NCBI GenBank assembly: GCA_026391415.1
Contig: JAPLEL010000106.1
Coordinates: 1-47,720, forward strand
Length of the DNA: 47,720 nt
DNA from: Bacteroidota bacterium
GTDB lineage: Bacteria > Bacteroidota > Bacteroidia > Chitinophagales > Chitinophagaceae
Direction of reading: 5' to 3'
Shown: piece by piece, positions 38,733-47,720 of the stretch
How the letters are laid out: every line of letters starts with the position of its first letter
How positions within the stretch are numbered: position 1 is the first letter of the stretch
The notes under the pieces: model-generated
What the model was told of the DNA's origin: nothing
The model's database searches: none
Seen by the model: only the letters and a program-made list of their open reading frames with translations
Translations under genes and position numbers: made by a program

Positions 38733-40805
38733 ATGCCAATTTTATTTAGGGCCAATCAATGGCTACCCTTATTTAGAAACTATTTATTTGTACTGCGAGG
38801 AGCATGGCTATTGGTGGTGTTCAATATTATTGCGCTGATTTCATTTGTGTGCATGCCACAAGGTACGGATACACTATTGTTGGTGCTAGAAAACATCGTG
38901 AATGCAAAAGGAGCCGTTACGTTTTTGTGTTTGTTGTGCGCACTTTTTTGTTGGTGTGTTTCATTGGAATTCTGTACGCGCCTATTAATATATATGACAG
39001 ACAATGCCGGATATATACTTTCAGCAGCGCATATACGGATTAGGAAAAAATGTCAAAAAAGAATAGGGCGAATTTTTTTATTTTATCCAATTGTTTTAGT
39101 GGCTGCTGGTTTTTCTATAGCCTATCTTCAAAACAAACAAGCATTTGAATTGTCTTTTATCAGTTGGATATTGGTTGAAACGCTGCTAGCATTAATGGCC
39201 TATTTGATTTTTATTTTGTATGCACCCAGCCGAAAAAAATGGATTAAAAAAAATGCTTCCTGGTTATTACTTTCGCATTCAGAAAAATGCGAAGTAAATA
39301 AATTGCAGGGCATTTTTAATAACGCACAAATTTCAATTTCCAGTTTTAAAAATTTAATTCGCCAAATATTAATTGGCTTTTGTATTGCCTTTGTTTTAAT
39401 ACTTTGCTTGTCTTTCTGTTCTATTCAAGTATATCAAACAATGGGTGCAACAAGTTTGATTTGTTGTTCGTTTGCTTGTTGGCAATTGATATATACTTGT
39501 TGCATAGTTCTCGATAAAATACAGCCGTTTAAATTTGTTCAAGTTCCTTACCAATTTTTATTACTATGCTGGATTTGTTTTTGCTCGTATGTTAATCAAG
39601 ACCATCCTGTACAAATGCTATCAGAAGAAATCTATCGCAATAAACAAACTATATCTGCTCATTTTAAAAACTGGATAGCAACCCATAACATTGACTCATC
39701 TAAAAAAATACCTGTTTTTTTTATTGCAGCAGAGGGTGGAGGATTAAGAACAGCCGCATTTACGGCTATGGTGTTAGCTAAATTACAAGATAGTTTTCCC
39801 AATTTTAATCGGCATATTTATGCCTATAGTTCTGTTTCTGGAGGAACACTTGGGGTAAACTTTTTTAATAGTATACAAAACCTTTCTAACAACAATCAGC
39901 ACTATTACTCCAATACCGTACAAAGATTTTTTACCAATGATTTTCTTGCAGCAACTACTGGTAAACTCGTTTTTTCAGAAATACTAAATTATTTTCTTCC
40001 CTTTTCAGTAGCTCGTTTTGATCGTTCTATTGCTCTAGAAAAAGCATGGGAAGCAGCATGGCAATCGGCAACAAATACATCAACCAAAAACAATGTATTT
40101 AAACTGCCTTTTAATAACAATAGCCATAGAAATCAGCCTGCATTATTCATTAATACCGTTGAAGCTGAAACTGGTTTGCCTTGTATTTATAGTAATCTTT
40201 TATTAGATACTAGTTTGCCATTAGGGCCTAGTAGAGATATTGCAGCAAGAACAGCTAACCCTATTTCATATAGCAGTGCAATCAATTTAAGTTGTCGTTT
40301 TCCGCTATTATCTCCGGCGGGGATGATGTATGTAAAACAAGTAGATGGAACTACTATTCGCAGACATTATATAGATGCAGGTTATTACGAAAACACTGGT
40401 CAGGAAACACTTTTGCAAGTACTTGAATCAATTGATTTTACGCAGTATCCTCAGGTGCACCCTTATGTAATCCATTTTAATTTTATAAATGAATCGGCAT
40501 TAAAGCCTACCAAAATTTATTGGGCAAATGAACTTAGTGAAGTTTTCAGCGGCATCTATCATGTTAGAAATGCACGGGATCTTTTAGCAGCTGCCGCTTT
40601 AAAAAAATACATGGATACGCATTTTAGTTCGCAACAAATAATTGAATGTGCTTTAAATATTAGTCCGCAACAAATTCCTATGAACTGGGTGCTTTCTAAA
40701 ACTGCTATTAACAGAATGGACCAATATACCAATGAGCTGCTGAAAGAAAATATTGCTCATCAAGAAATGCAAAAATTATTCTCCGCTTTTTCACTTTTAA
40801 AATAA
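38733..40805 (+). CDS. Multi-TM membrane protein with C-terminal patatin-like phospholipase domain
   Basis: About seven N-terminal hydrophobic segments; oxyanion-type FFIAAEGGGLRTAAFTAMVLAKL; nucleophile motif YSSVSGGTLG; DAGYYENTG as catalytic Asp motif. Confidence 0.82.
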   Translation: MPILFRANQWLPLFRNYLFVLRGAWLLVVFNIIALISFVCMPQGTDTLLLVLENIVNAKGAVTFLCLLCALFCWCVSLEFCTRLLIYMTDNAGYILSAAHIRIRKKCQKRIGRIFLFYPIVLVAAGFSIAYLQNKQAFELSFISWILVETLLALMAYLIFILYAPSRKKWIKKNASWLLLSHSEKCEVNKLQGIFNNAQISISSFKNLIRQILIGFCIAFVLILCLSFCSIQVYQTMGATSLICCSFACWQLIYTCCIVLDKIQPFKFVQVPYQFLLLCWICFCSYVNQDHPVQMLSEEIYRNKQTISAHFKNWIATHNIDSSKKIPVFFIAAEGGGLRTAAFTAMVLAKLQDSFPNFNRHIYAYSSVSGGTLGVNFFNSIQNLSNNNQHYYSNTVQRFFTNDFLAATTGKLVFSEILNYFLPFSVARFDRSIALEKAWEAAWQSATNTSTKNNVFKLPFNNNSHRNQPALFINTVEAETGLPCIYSNLLLDTSLPLGPSRDIAARTANPISYSSAINLSCRFPLLSPAGMMYVKQVDGTTIRRHYIDAGYYENTGQETLLQVLESIDFTQYPQVHPYVIHFNFINESALKPTKIYWANELSEVFSGIYHVRNARDLLAAAALKKYMDTHFSSQQIIECALNISPQQIPMNWVLSKTAINRMDQYTNELLKENIAHQEMQKLFSAFSLLK

Positions 40806-40811
40806 ACCTCC

Positions 40812-41294
40812 ATGAACCACCAAAAAATGTTAGTAGTAATTGGCTTTTTTCTTTTTGGCACAAGCTGTGCTGGCGTAAAAATTTATAGCGACCCCGAATG
40901 GCAACACCAAAGCTCTTTGAAATTCTATTATTCAAAACCATTTTTATTAGTAGAATACAATGCCAATAAAGACGGTACGAATAAAACGACTGTCGTGTAC
41001 CTCCCAGACTTAACCGAACCGTTTTATGCAAAAAAAATAAATGGACTTGGGTCGAGTGAATTAAAAATTGCTTACGATAATGGAGCCATTGCTTCTTTTG
41101 GCTTAAGTACCGATGCTAAAATTCCAGAATCAATTGCCGGTTTAAAAGGATTAGCTACTAGCTTAAATCAGTTGCCATTACTAACCAATGATTCAAAGAT
41201 TTTAAAATCAACCCAAGAAAAAACTTTTGATTTGTATGCAATTTTATTTAGCGAAGGAAAATTGGTGTTGAAAAAAGTTACAGATAGCAACTAG
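40812..41294 (+). CDS. Small lipoprotein of unknown function, paired with the patatin protein
   Basis: 160 aa; lipobox FFLFGTSCAG; starts 6 bp after the patatin ORF stop. Confidence 0.72.
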   Translation: MNHQKMLVVIGFFLFGTSCAGVKIYSDPEWQHQSSLKFYYSKPFLLVEYNANKDGTNKTTVVYLPDLTEPFYAKKINGLGSSELKIAYDNGAIASFGLSTDAKIPESIAGLKGLATSLNQLPLLTNDSKILKSTQEKTFDLYAILFSEGKLVLKKVTDSN

Positions 41295-41297
41295 CTT

Positions 41298-41732
41298 CTA
41301 CGATTTTTTTAAAAGCAATTTATGAAATTTTTCGAGTTCTTTTTTTTCATCAAGGCTCAATAATTCATTATTGGCAAATTTTGACTGTAAAAATAAAACC
41401 CTTTTGTGTTGCGGATATTTTGCTAGAATTTCTTGCATAAGCAATTCGGCCACTTCGTCTTTAACATAGAGGGGTTTAATTTCTACAGCAGGGGTTTTGT
41501 CGCGGGTAGGTCTTTTTAAAATTTCTGCTTCTAGTGTTGCCAACCAACTAGGCGGTAGATCAGTTACATTGGCTGCTTTTAAATACAATCCTTCTAATTG
41601 CTTTTTGCTTAACCCACCTCTTTCTTCGTATTGGTGCATAAGGCTCATAATAAACAAGGCATCTGGATTGTGCTTATAACAAGCATCCAAAATTTTATCT
41701 ATAATATCTATTCCAGGCTTTTTTTTAATCAT
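41298..41732 (-). CDS. Hypothetical protein, 144 aa
   Basis: ORF track; helical, MIKKKPGIDIIDKILDACYKHNPDALFIMSLMHQYEERGGLSKKQLEGLYLKA... Confidence 0.7.
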   Translation of the reverse strand: MIKKKPGIDIIDKILDACYKHNPDALFIMSLMHQYEERGGLSKKQLEGLYLKAANVTDLPPSWLATLEAEILKRPTRDKTPAVEIKPLYVKDEVAELLMQEILAKYPQHKRVLFLQSKFANNELLSLDEKKELEKFHKLLLKKS

Positions 41733-41873
41733 AGTAAGTGCTTGTTGCTTAACAACAAATTTGAACCATCAAAGTTACTATATAGTTGTTGGTTTCATTC
41801 ATTCAACAGCCAACAGAACCAATCTTACAATTAGCGGCAAAAAAACTACCTTTAAACCAGCTATTTTGTAACT

Positions 41874-43202
41874 ATGGCCACATCAAAAAAAACGTTTGAA
41901 CAATTACCAATTGCCAATTACTTAGTTAAGTGGACTTTTATGGTATTGCCTGTGGCTATTTCCATTGGTTCTATTGTGGCCATTTTTCTTTGGTTACTCG
42001 ACCAATTAACCCTTTTACGTTGGCAAAATGCTTGGTTATTGTATCTATTGCCTATTGCGGGTATACTCATTTATTTTCTCTACGAAAAAATGGGTAAAAA
42101 AACCGAAGCTGGTAATAACCTAATCATAGACGAAATTCACGAACCCGATGGTGGTGTTCCCGCACGAATTGCACCCTTGGTTTTAGCAACTACTTTAATC
42201 ACCCATTTATTTGGCGGATCTGCTGGCAGAGAAGGCACTGCTATTCAAATGGGCGGCGGATTGGCTGGGCTTTTTGGACGATGGTTTCGTTTGTCGGCAG
42301 CTGATTTACGCATATTATTAATGGCAGGAATTGCCGCAGGTTTTGCAGCAGTATTTGGCACACCCGTTGCAGGAACCGTATTTGCCATGGAAGTAATAGC
42401 CATTGGTTCAATTAAATACGATGCCCTGCTTCCTTGTTTACTAGCAAGTATTATTGCAGATATCACTTGTGCTACTTGGGGAATTCATCATACTACTTAT
42501 ACGATTCAATATACCAAACTAGCCAACGAAGGATTCTTTTCTGTTAACCTATTATTACTTGCTAAAGTATTATTAGCTGGAATAGTGTTTGGATTAACTG
42601 CTTATTTATTTGGCGCATTGCAACACGGTATTAAAAACACTATTAACCAGTATATTAAAATTAAATGGTTGATTCCTGCAATAGGCGGAGTATTAATTAT
42701 TGCACTGACTTTTTTAATTGGTACCAGAGATTATTTAGGCTTAGGTGTGGTAGCGCAACATCAAGATGGCATTTCAATTATTGCAGCATTCAAGCAAGGT
42801 GGCGCAACAGATTGGAGTTGGCTATGGAAATTAATATTTACAGTGATTACCTTGGGTACAGGATTTAAAGGAGGTGAAGTAACACCCTTGTTTTTTATTG
42901 GTGCCGCTCTAGGAAATACCATTGCAATCATTACCGGTGCGCCCGTTGACCTATTTGCTGCCATTGGTTTTATTGCTGTATTTGCAGGCGCCACAAATAC
43001 CCCACTTGCATGCACGATCATGGGCGTAGAACTCTTTGGTGGCGAGCATATCCTGTATTTTGCTATTGCTTGTTTTGCTGCTTATTATTTTAGTGGGCAT
43101 GTAGGTATTTATCAGTCTCAACGTATTGGTCATTCAAAACTTAAAGCCGATGGTATTATCCCTCGAAGCTTAAAACAATTTCGTAACAAACACAAACAAT
43201 AA
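41874..43202 (+). CDS. ClC-family channel/antiporter, possibly the fluoride-type (CLC-F) subgroup
   Basis: AGNNLIIDEIHEPDGGVPARIAPLVLATTLITHLFGGSAGREGTAIQMGGGLAGLFG; GTGFKGGEVTPLFFIGAALGN. Confidence 0.88.
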   Translation: MATSKKTFEQLPIANYLVKWTFMVLPVAISIGSIVAIFLWLLDQLTLLRWQNAWLLYLLPIAGILIYFLYEKMGKKTEAGNNLIIDEIHEPDGGVPARIAPLVLATTLITHLFGGSAGREGTAIQMGGGLAGLFGRWFRLSAADLRILLMAGIAAGFAAVFGTPVAGTVFAMEVIAIGSIKYDALLPCLLASIIADITCATWGIHHTTYTIQYTKLANEGFFSVNLLLLAKVLLAGIVFGLTAYLFGALQHGIKNTINQYIKIKWLIPAIGGVLIIALTFLIGTRDYLGLGVVAQHQDGISIIAAFKQGGATDWSWLWKLIFTVITLGTGFKGGEVTPLFFIGAALGNTIAIITGAPVDLFAAIGFIAVFAGATNTPLACTIMGVELFGGEHILYFAIACFAAYYFSGHVGIYQSQRIGHSKLKADGIIPRSLKQFRNKHKQ

Positions 43203-43244
43203 GATTAATTAATTTAGTCACTTATCAACCATTAATTATTTTAC

Positions 43245-44729
43245 ATGCAACAGTTTAAACAATTGCTAGCCATTTTTATTTGTATTCTTTTTTTACAAAC
43301 GATACAGGCTCAAAACGAACCGGCACCTTATGGAGCCATTCCTACTGCTCGTCAATTACAGTGGCAAGAAAAAGAAATGTATGTGATCATGCATTTTACT
43401 ACTACTACTTTTCAAAACAAAGAATGGGGTTTTGGCGATGCCGATCCTAGCATATTTAATCCAACGAATTTTAATGCCGATAAAATTTTTGCTGCGATAA
43501 AAGACGGCGGTTTTAAAGGACTAACTTTTGTAGCCAAACACCACGATGGATTTGCTTTGTGGCCTACAAAAACTACGCCTTATAATATTAGTAAGTCGCC
43601 ATTTAGAAATGGTAAAGGCGATTTGGTAAAAGAAATGATGGAAGGTGCAAAAAAATCAGGACTTGCTTTTGGTATTTATTGCTCTCCTTGGGATCGCAAC
43701 AATCCTAATTACAGCAAACCTGCATACGTAAATGAAGTGTATCATCCGCAACTAAAAGAATTGTATTCAAATTATGGGCAGCTTTTCACCGTGTTTTTTG
43801 ATGGTGCCAACGGTGGTGATGGCTATTACGGTGGTGCGAATGAAAAAAGGTCTATTGATGCATCTAACTATTATGATTTTGAAAAAATATGGTCGATTGT
43901 TCGCGCCAAACAACCCAATGCCGCCATCTTTAGTGATATAGGACCAGATATCCGTTGGGTAGGTAACGAAAAAGGCATTGCTGGTAAAACATCATGGGCA
44001 ACATTCACTCCTTTAAGTCCGGTTCCTGGCAAAAAATCTTCTCCTGGATTTGTAAAAGAAGATATTTTACCAATTGGAACGCGCAACGGAAATGCTTGGA
44101 TTCCTGCCGAATGCGATGTGCCACTTAGGCCAGGCTGGTTCTATCATGCAGACCAAGACGAAAAAGTAAAAAGCCCAGAAGCATTGTTGGCTATTTATTA
44201 TGTGAGTGTGGGAAGGGGCGCTTGTTTAGACTTAGGAATTGCTCCTATGCCTTCTGGCGAATTGCATCCGAACGATATTAAAAACTTAAAAATATTTGGC
44301 GATTTATTAAAGAAAACTTTTGAGGTAAATGTTGCCGAAAATGCCACAATTACAGCGTCGAATATTAGAGGCAATAACAAACAATTTTCGCCAAAAAATT
44401 TAATTGATAAAGATCGATATAGTTATTGGGCAACCGATGATTCTATTACAAATCCTGAACTTATACTACAGTTAAAAACAGTAAGCAAGTTTAATATTAT
44501 TCGACTCAGAGAAAATATAAAATTGGGTCAACGCATTGAAGAGCTTGCTATTGATGCTTGGTTAAATAATCAATGGGAAGAAGTAGGAAATGCAACAAGC
44601 ATTGGTGGCAATAGACTCATCAGATTAACCCGTTATATTAATACCGATAAAGTTCGACTACGTATTGTAAAATCGCCGGTAAGCATTGCCCTTAGTGACT
44701 TTGCGCTATTTGCAGAACCTAGCAATTAA
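43245..44729 (+). CDS. GH29 alpha-L-fucosidase with C-terminal F5/8-type (discoidin-like) domain
   Basis: Signal peptide; QLQWQEKEMYVIMHF..., GLTFVAKHHDGFALWPTKTT, FGIYCSPWDRN, FTVFFDGANGGDGYYGG; C-terminal ATITASNIRGNNKQFSPKNLIDKDRYSYWATDD. Confidence 0.93.
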   Translation: MQQFKQLLAIFICILFLQTIQAQNEPAPYGAIPTARQLQWQEKEMYVIMHFTTTTFQNKEWGFGDADPSIFNPTNFNADKIFAAIKDGGFKGLTFVAKHHDGFALWPTKTTPYNISKSPFRNGKGDLVKEMMEGAKKSGLAFGIYCSPWDRNNPNYSKPAYVNEVYHPQLKELYSNYGQLFTVFFDGANGGDGYYGGANEKRSIDASNYYDFEKIWSIVRAKQPNAAIFSDIGPDIRWVGNEKGIAGKTSWATFTPLSPVPGKKSSPGFVKEDILPIGTRNGNAWIPAECDVPLRPGWFYHADQDEKVKSPEALLAIYYVSVGRGACLDLGIAPMPSGELHPNDIKNLKIFGDLLKKTFEVNVAENATITASNIRGNNKQFSPKNLIDKDRYSYWATDDSITNPELILQLKTVSKFNIIRLRENIKLGQRIEELAIDAWLNNQWEEVGNATSIGGNRLIRLTRYINTDKVRLRIVKSPVSIALSDFALFAEPSN

Positions 44730-44754
44730 TTTATATAAATCATTCCATATTATC

Positions 44755-47720
44755 ATGCGTTCTATTAAAGTTATTTTATTCAGTTGTTGCTTTTGTATAG
44801 TTCTAAATGCTTTTGCACAACCATTGGTTTACACCACAGCAAATGCACATTCACACAACGACTACGAGCAAGCAAATCCATTTGTATTAGCCCATCAAGA
44901 ACAGTTTGGTTCAATAGAAGCAGATATTCATTTGGTAAATGGCGAATTATTAGTAGGGCATGATGCAAAAAATCTTAAAAGCACCAATACACTTGCGAGA
45001 CTATACCTTAATCCATTAAAAGAACAGATTGAAAAAAATGGTGGTAGCCCGTATACTGACCCTTCAAAACCTTTGCAATTATTAATTGATCAAAAAACTG
45101 AAGCAGTTACTACGCTCAATACCTTGGTAGCATTGCTTAATCAATATCCTAGCATTAGTAATAACCGATTAATTCGCATTGTTATTTCTGGAAATCGTCC
45201 GGATAATTTTGCAAGCTATCCTGCCTTTATTTGGTTTGATGGCATACTAGGTAATACTTATTCAAGTGCCAACTTAGCTAAGATTGCTTTATTGAGTATT
45301 GATTTTACTAGCTTGGTTAAAAAAGTTTTTCCGCTAGCAATTAGTTCTGAAGAAAACGAAAAAATAGTTGCATTAATTACCGCTGCGCACCAACAAAAAA
45401 AACCGGTGCGTTTTTGGGCTACACCAGATTATGCAAAAGCTTGGGAATCCTTAATTGCTTTACAAGTAGATTATATTAATACCGATCGTATCAGTGCATT
45501 GGCTGATTTTTTAGTGCAAAACAATTCTGCCTTACAACGCATGCCCTATAACCGTTTGATACATTCTGCTGGGGAAGTAATTCGTTTTGGAAAACCAGAA
45601 TTAGAAAACCATGCACTGGCTGTTGCGCAATTAAGTATTGATGGAAAAGTAGTAGTAGAAGATCGTTATGGCTTACTAGTGGTTGATGCAAATACCAAAA
45701 CAATTTTACAAAAATGGAATTATACCGATTTATCAAAATCCAAACAATGCATGAGTACTTATTCGGGCATTCGAAGTTTTACAGAAAAAGATAAAACATA
45801 TGTACTCTGGACCGCTGTAGATAAAAATGGTAGCAAAGGTCTGCTACTAATGGCCGAATGGGCCGATGGACAATTACGCAATTTTACTGATTTGATTATT
45901 CCTAAAATTGGCGGAGCAACAAGTTCTATTCCAAATGATATTTGGGTATCGAATGAATTGGGCGAAAATTTTATTTATATCGTACTCAACGGAAACAACG
46001 AATTATTAAAAATCAATTTTAGCACCCAACAAATTGTTTGGAAGATGCCTACTGGCGTTGCGCCTTATGGCATTACCAAAGCAAATAACCAATTATATGT
46101 TAGCAATTGGGCCGGTGAAATTGCTACAGATTCTTTAAAAGAAAGAGCCGGTGTGCCTTGGGGATTAGCGTATACCAATCCTAGAACTGGCGCAACAGCA
46201 TCAGGAACAGTTTCTGTAATAGATCCTACCAATGGAAAGCAAGTAAAAGAAATTAAAGTGGGTTTACATCCTAATGCATTGGTCTGTTCTAATGATGGAA
46301 AGTTTGTGTACGTTTCGAATGGTTCGAGCGATGTTATTTCTGTTATTAGCACTAAAACAAATACCGTTGTTGAAACGATTGGCGTGGGTTTATTACAAGC
46401 AAAAAATAGTTTACAAGGAAGTACCCCCAATGCATTAACCCTTAGTACCGACCAATCAACTTTATACGTTGCCAATGGAATGGATAATGCCATAGCAGTG
46501 GTGCAACTTTCAAAAAACAGTAGCAGTAATGGTAAGGGAAAATCATTGGTGCTGGGATTTATTCCAACAGAAGCTTATCCTGGTGGCGTTCAAGTGGTGC
46601 AGAACCAGTTGGTGGTGGCAAATATAGAATCCATTGGCGCCAATGTGGTTAATGCTAGCAATAAAGCAAGGTCTGTTCATAAGCAACTTGGTTCTATTAG
46701 CATTATTCCTATTCCAAACAAAACAGTGCTTGCGCAATACACACAAGAAACGGCGCAACTAAGTATGGCCAATCGATTAACGCAGTTGGCACCTAGGCCA
46801 GGCATCGCACCAGTTCCAGTTCCTGAAAGATTAGGCGAGCCATCTGTTTTTAAACATGTGGTGTATATTATTAAAGAGAATAAAACATACGACCAAGTTT
46901 TTGGTGATATGCCCAAAGGAAAAAATGATAGTAACCTCTGTGTTTTTGGTGCAAAAATTACTCCTAACATGCATGCGCTAGCACAACAATATGGTTGGAT
47001 GGATGACTATTATGCTTCTGGAAAATCCTCTGCCGAGGGACATCAATGGGCCGATGCTGGAATGGTTTCTGATTATATAGAAAAATCGGTACGCGCTTGG
47101 TTTAGAAGTTATCCGCACCGTCAAGCAGATGCATTGGTATACAATCAAGCAGGTTTTATTTGGAACCAAGCTTTAGACCATGGAAAATCGGTACGGGTAT
47201 ATGGAGAAGCTTGCGAAACAAAATACAATCGCGCACTAAAATGGGCCGATTTATATAAAAACTATCAAGAAGGAAAAACACCCAATTGGACCAACCAATC
47301 CACTATTGCAAGACTATTACCCATCATCTCACCCACTTATCCCGACTGCGACAATATTATCTTTAGCGACCAACAACGTGCCGATATTTTCATACAAGAA
47401 TGGAAGCAATATGAACTGAACAACAATATGCCTAACCTAATGGTAGTATCGCTTCCAAACGACCATACTTCTGGTACTTCACCAGATTTTCCAACGCCAA
47501 ATGCAATGGTTGCAGACAACGATTTAGCCGTTGGCCGAATTATTGAAATGATTAGTAAAAGCAAGTATTACGATTCAACCGTTGTATTTATTACACAAGA
47601 CGATTCGCAATCTGGCTGGGACCATATTTCAGCCTACAGAACCGTAGGCTTAACCATTAGCCCATACAGTAGTGGCAAACTTATTTCTACTAATTACAAC
47701 CAAGTTTCTATGCTTAGAAC
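44755..47720 (+). CDS. Multidomain secreted protein: PLC/GDPD-like N-terminal domain + YncE-type beta-propeller + alkaline phosphatase/phosphoesterase domain (partial, runs off right edge)
   Basis: Continuous frame from ATG 44755: MRSIKVILFSCCFCIVLNAFAQ / ANAHSHNDYEQANPFVLAHQEQFGSIEADIHLVNGELLVGHD / VSVIDPTNGKQVKEIKVGLHPNALVCSNDGKFVYVSNGSSDVISVIST / KHVVYIIKENKTYDQVFGDMPKGKND...SAEGHQWADAGMVSDY. Absent from the ORF track because no stop lies inside the window. Confidence 0.9.
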   Translation, partial: MRSIKVILFSCCFCIVLNAFAQPLVYTTANAHSHNDYEQANPFVLAHQEQFGSIEADIHLVNGELLVGHDAKNLKSTNTLARLYLNPLKEQIEKNGGSPYTDPSKPLQLLIDQKTEAVTTLNTLVALLNQYPSISNNRLIRIVISGNRPDNFASYPAFIWFDGILGNTYSSANLAKIALLSIDFTSLVKKVFPLAISSEENEKIVALITAAHQQKKPVRFWATPDYAKAWESLIALQVDYINTDRISALADFLVQNNSALQRMPYNRLIHSAGEVIRFGKPELENHALAVAQLSIDGKVVVEDRYGLLVVDANTKTILQKWNYTDLSKSKQCMSTYSGIRSFTEKDKTYVLWTAVDKNGSKGLLLMAEWADGQLRNFTDLIIPKIGGATSSIPNDIWVSNELGENFIYIVLNGNNELLKINFSTQQIVWKMPTGVAPYGITKANNQLYVSNWAGEIATDSLKERAGVPWGLAYTNPRTGATASGTVSVIDPTNGKQVKEIKVGLHPNALVCSNDGKFVYVSNGSSDVISVISTKTNTVVETIGVGLLQAKNSLQGSTPNALTLSTDQSTLYVANGMDNAIAVVQLSKNSSSNGKGKSLVLGFIPTEAYPGGVQVVQNQLVVANIESIGANVVNASNKARSVHKQLGSISIIPIPNKTVLAQYTQETAQLSMANRLTQLAPRPGIAPVPVPERLGEPSVFKHVVYIIKENKTYDQVFGDMPKGKNDSNLCVFGAKITPNMHALAQQYGWMDDYYASGKSSAEGHQWADAGMVSDYIEKSVRAWFRSYPHRQADALVYNQAGFIWNQALDHGKSVRVYGEACETKYNRALKWADLYKNYQEGKTPNWTNQSTIARLLPIISPTYPDCDNIIFSDQQRADIFIQEWKQYELNNNMPNLMVVSLPNDHTSGTSPDFPTPNAMVADNDLAVGRIIEMISKSKYYDSTVVFITQDDSQSGWDHISAYRTVGLTISPYSSGKLISTNYNQVSMLR

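Noticed and set aside
40708-41031. Minus-strand 107-aa ORF over the patatin/lipoprotein junction
   Set aside because: Overlaps two better-supported genes; no signal or motif.
41733-41873. Fluoride riboswitch upstream of the ClC gene
   Set aside because: No crcB-motif-like conserved segments seen by eye.
46065-46970. Minus-strand ORFs at 46065..46493, 46543..46758, 46677..46970, 47337..47564
   Set aside because: They lie antisense to the continuous propeller/phosphoesterase frame, which has clear motifs; the track omits the real gene only because it has no stop in the window.
1-47720. Defense system, prophage, integrative element or CRISPR array
   Set aside because: No integrase, transposase, phage structural gene, regular repeat-spacer pattern, or nuclease/effector set; RecQ here is a standalone housekeeping-type helicase next to metabolic genes.

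Overview
This is a 47.7 kb chromosomal window from an AT-rich Bacteroidota genome, probably Chitinophagaceae-like (inferred from the TonB receptor, DUF6786, DUF6814 and SpoIIE/propeller families). It is mostly densely packed metabolic genes. I see no tRNA, rRNA, CRISPR array, prophage or transposase. Recognisable blocks: a partial TonB-dependent receptor divergent from a YiaK/DlgD-type dehydrogenase; an M28 peptidase; glycan genes; a propeller-SpoIIE phosphatase; a GntP / glucarate dehydratase / glycerate kinase operon; a minus-strand run (DUF6786, SlyD-like FKBP, GH116, DUF3500, dCMP deaminase, DUF6814 + MHS transporter); a five-gene operon (ethanolamine-type permease, glutamine-synthetase-like ligase, Fe-ADH, PuuD-like amidase, ALDH); RecQ; a ClC channel; GH29; and a large multidomain phosphoesterase running off the right edge. 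Strongest observations: (1) the five-gene operon reads as a glutamylation route for ethanolamine or another amino alcohol, with no EutBC; (2) a PLC/GDPD-like + YncE propeller + phosphoesterase triple fusion; (3) four TGTTA-repeat units at exact 11-bp spacing in a divergent promoter region; (4) a Gfo/Idh/MocA gene broken by what looks like a deletion between short direct repeats; (5) a Core-2/I-branching-type glycosyltransferase interrupted by one in-frame TAA with its conserved C-terminus intact downstream; (6) a multi-TM patatin paired with a small lipoprotein. All family calls come from reading motifs by eye; no database search was run.
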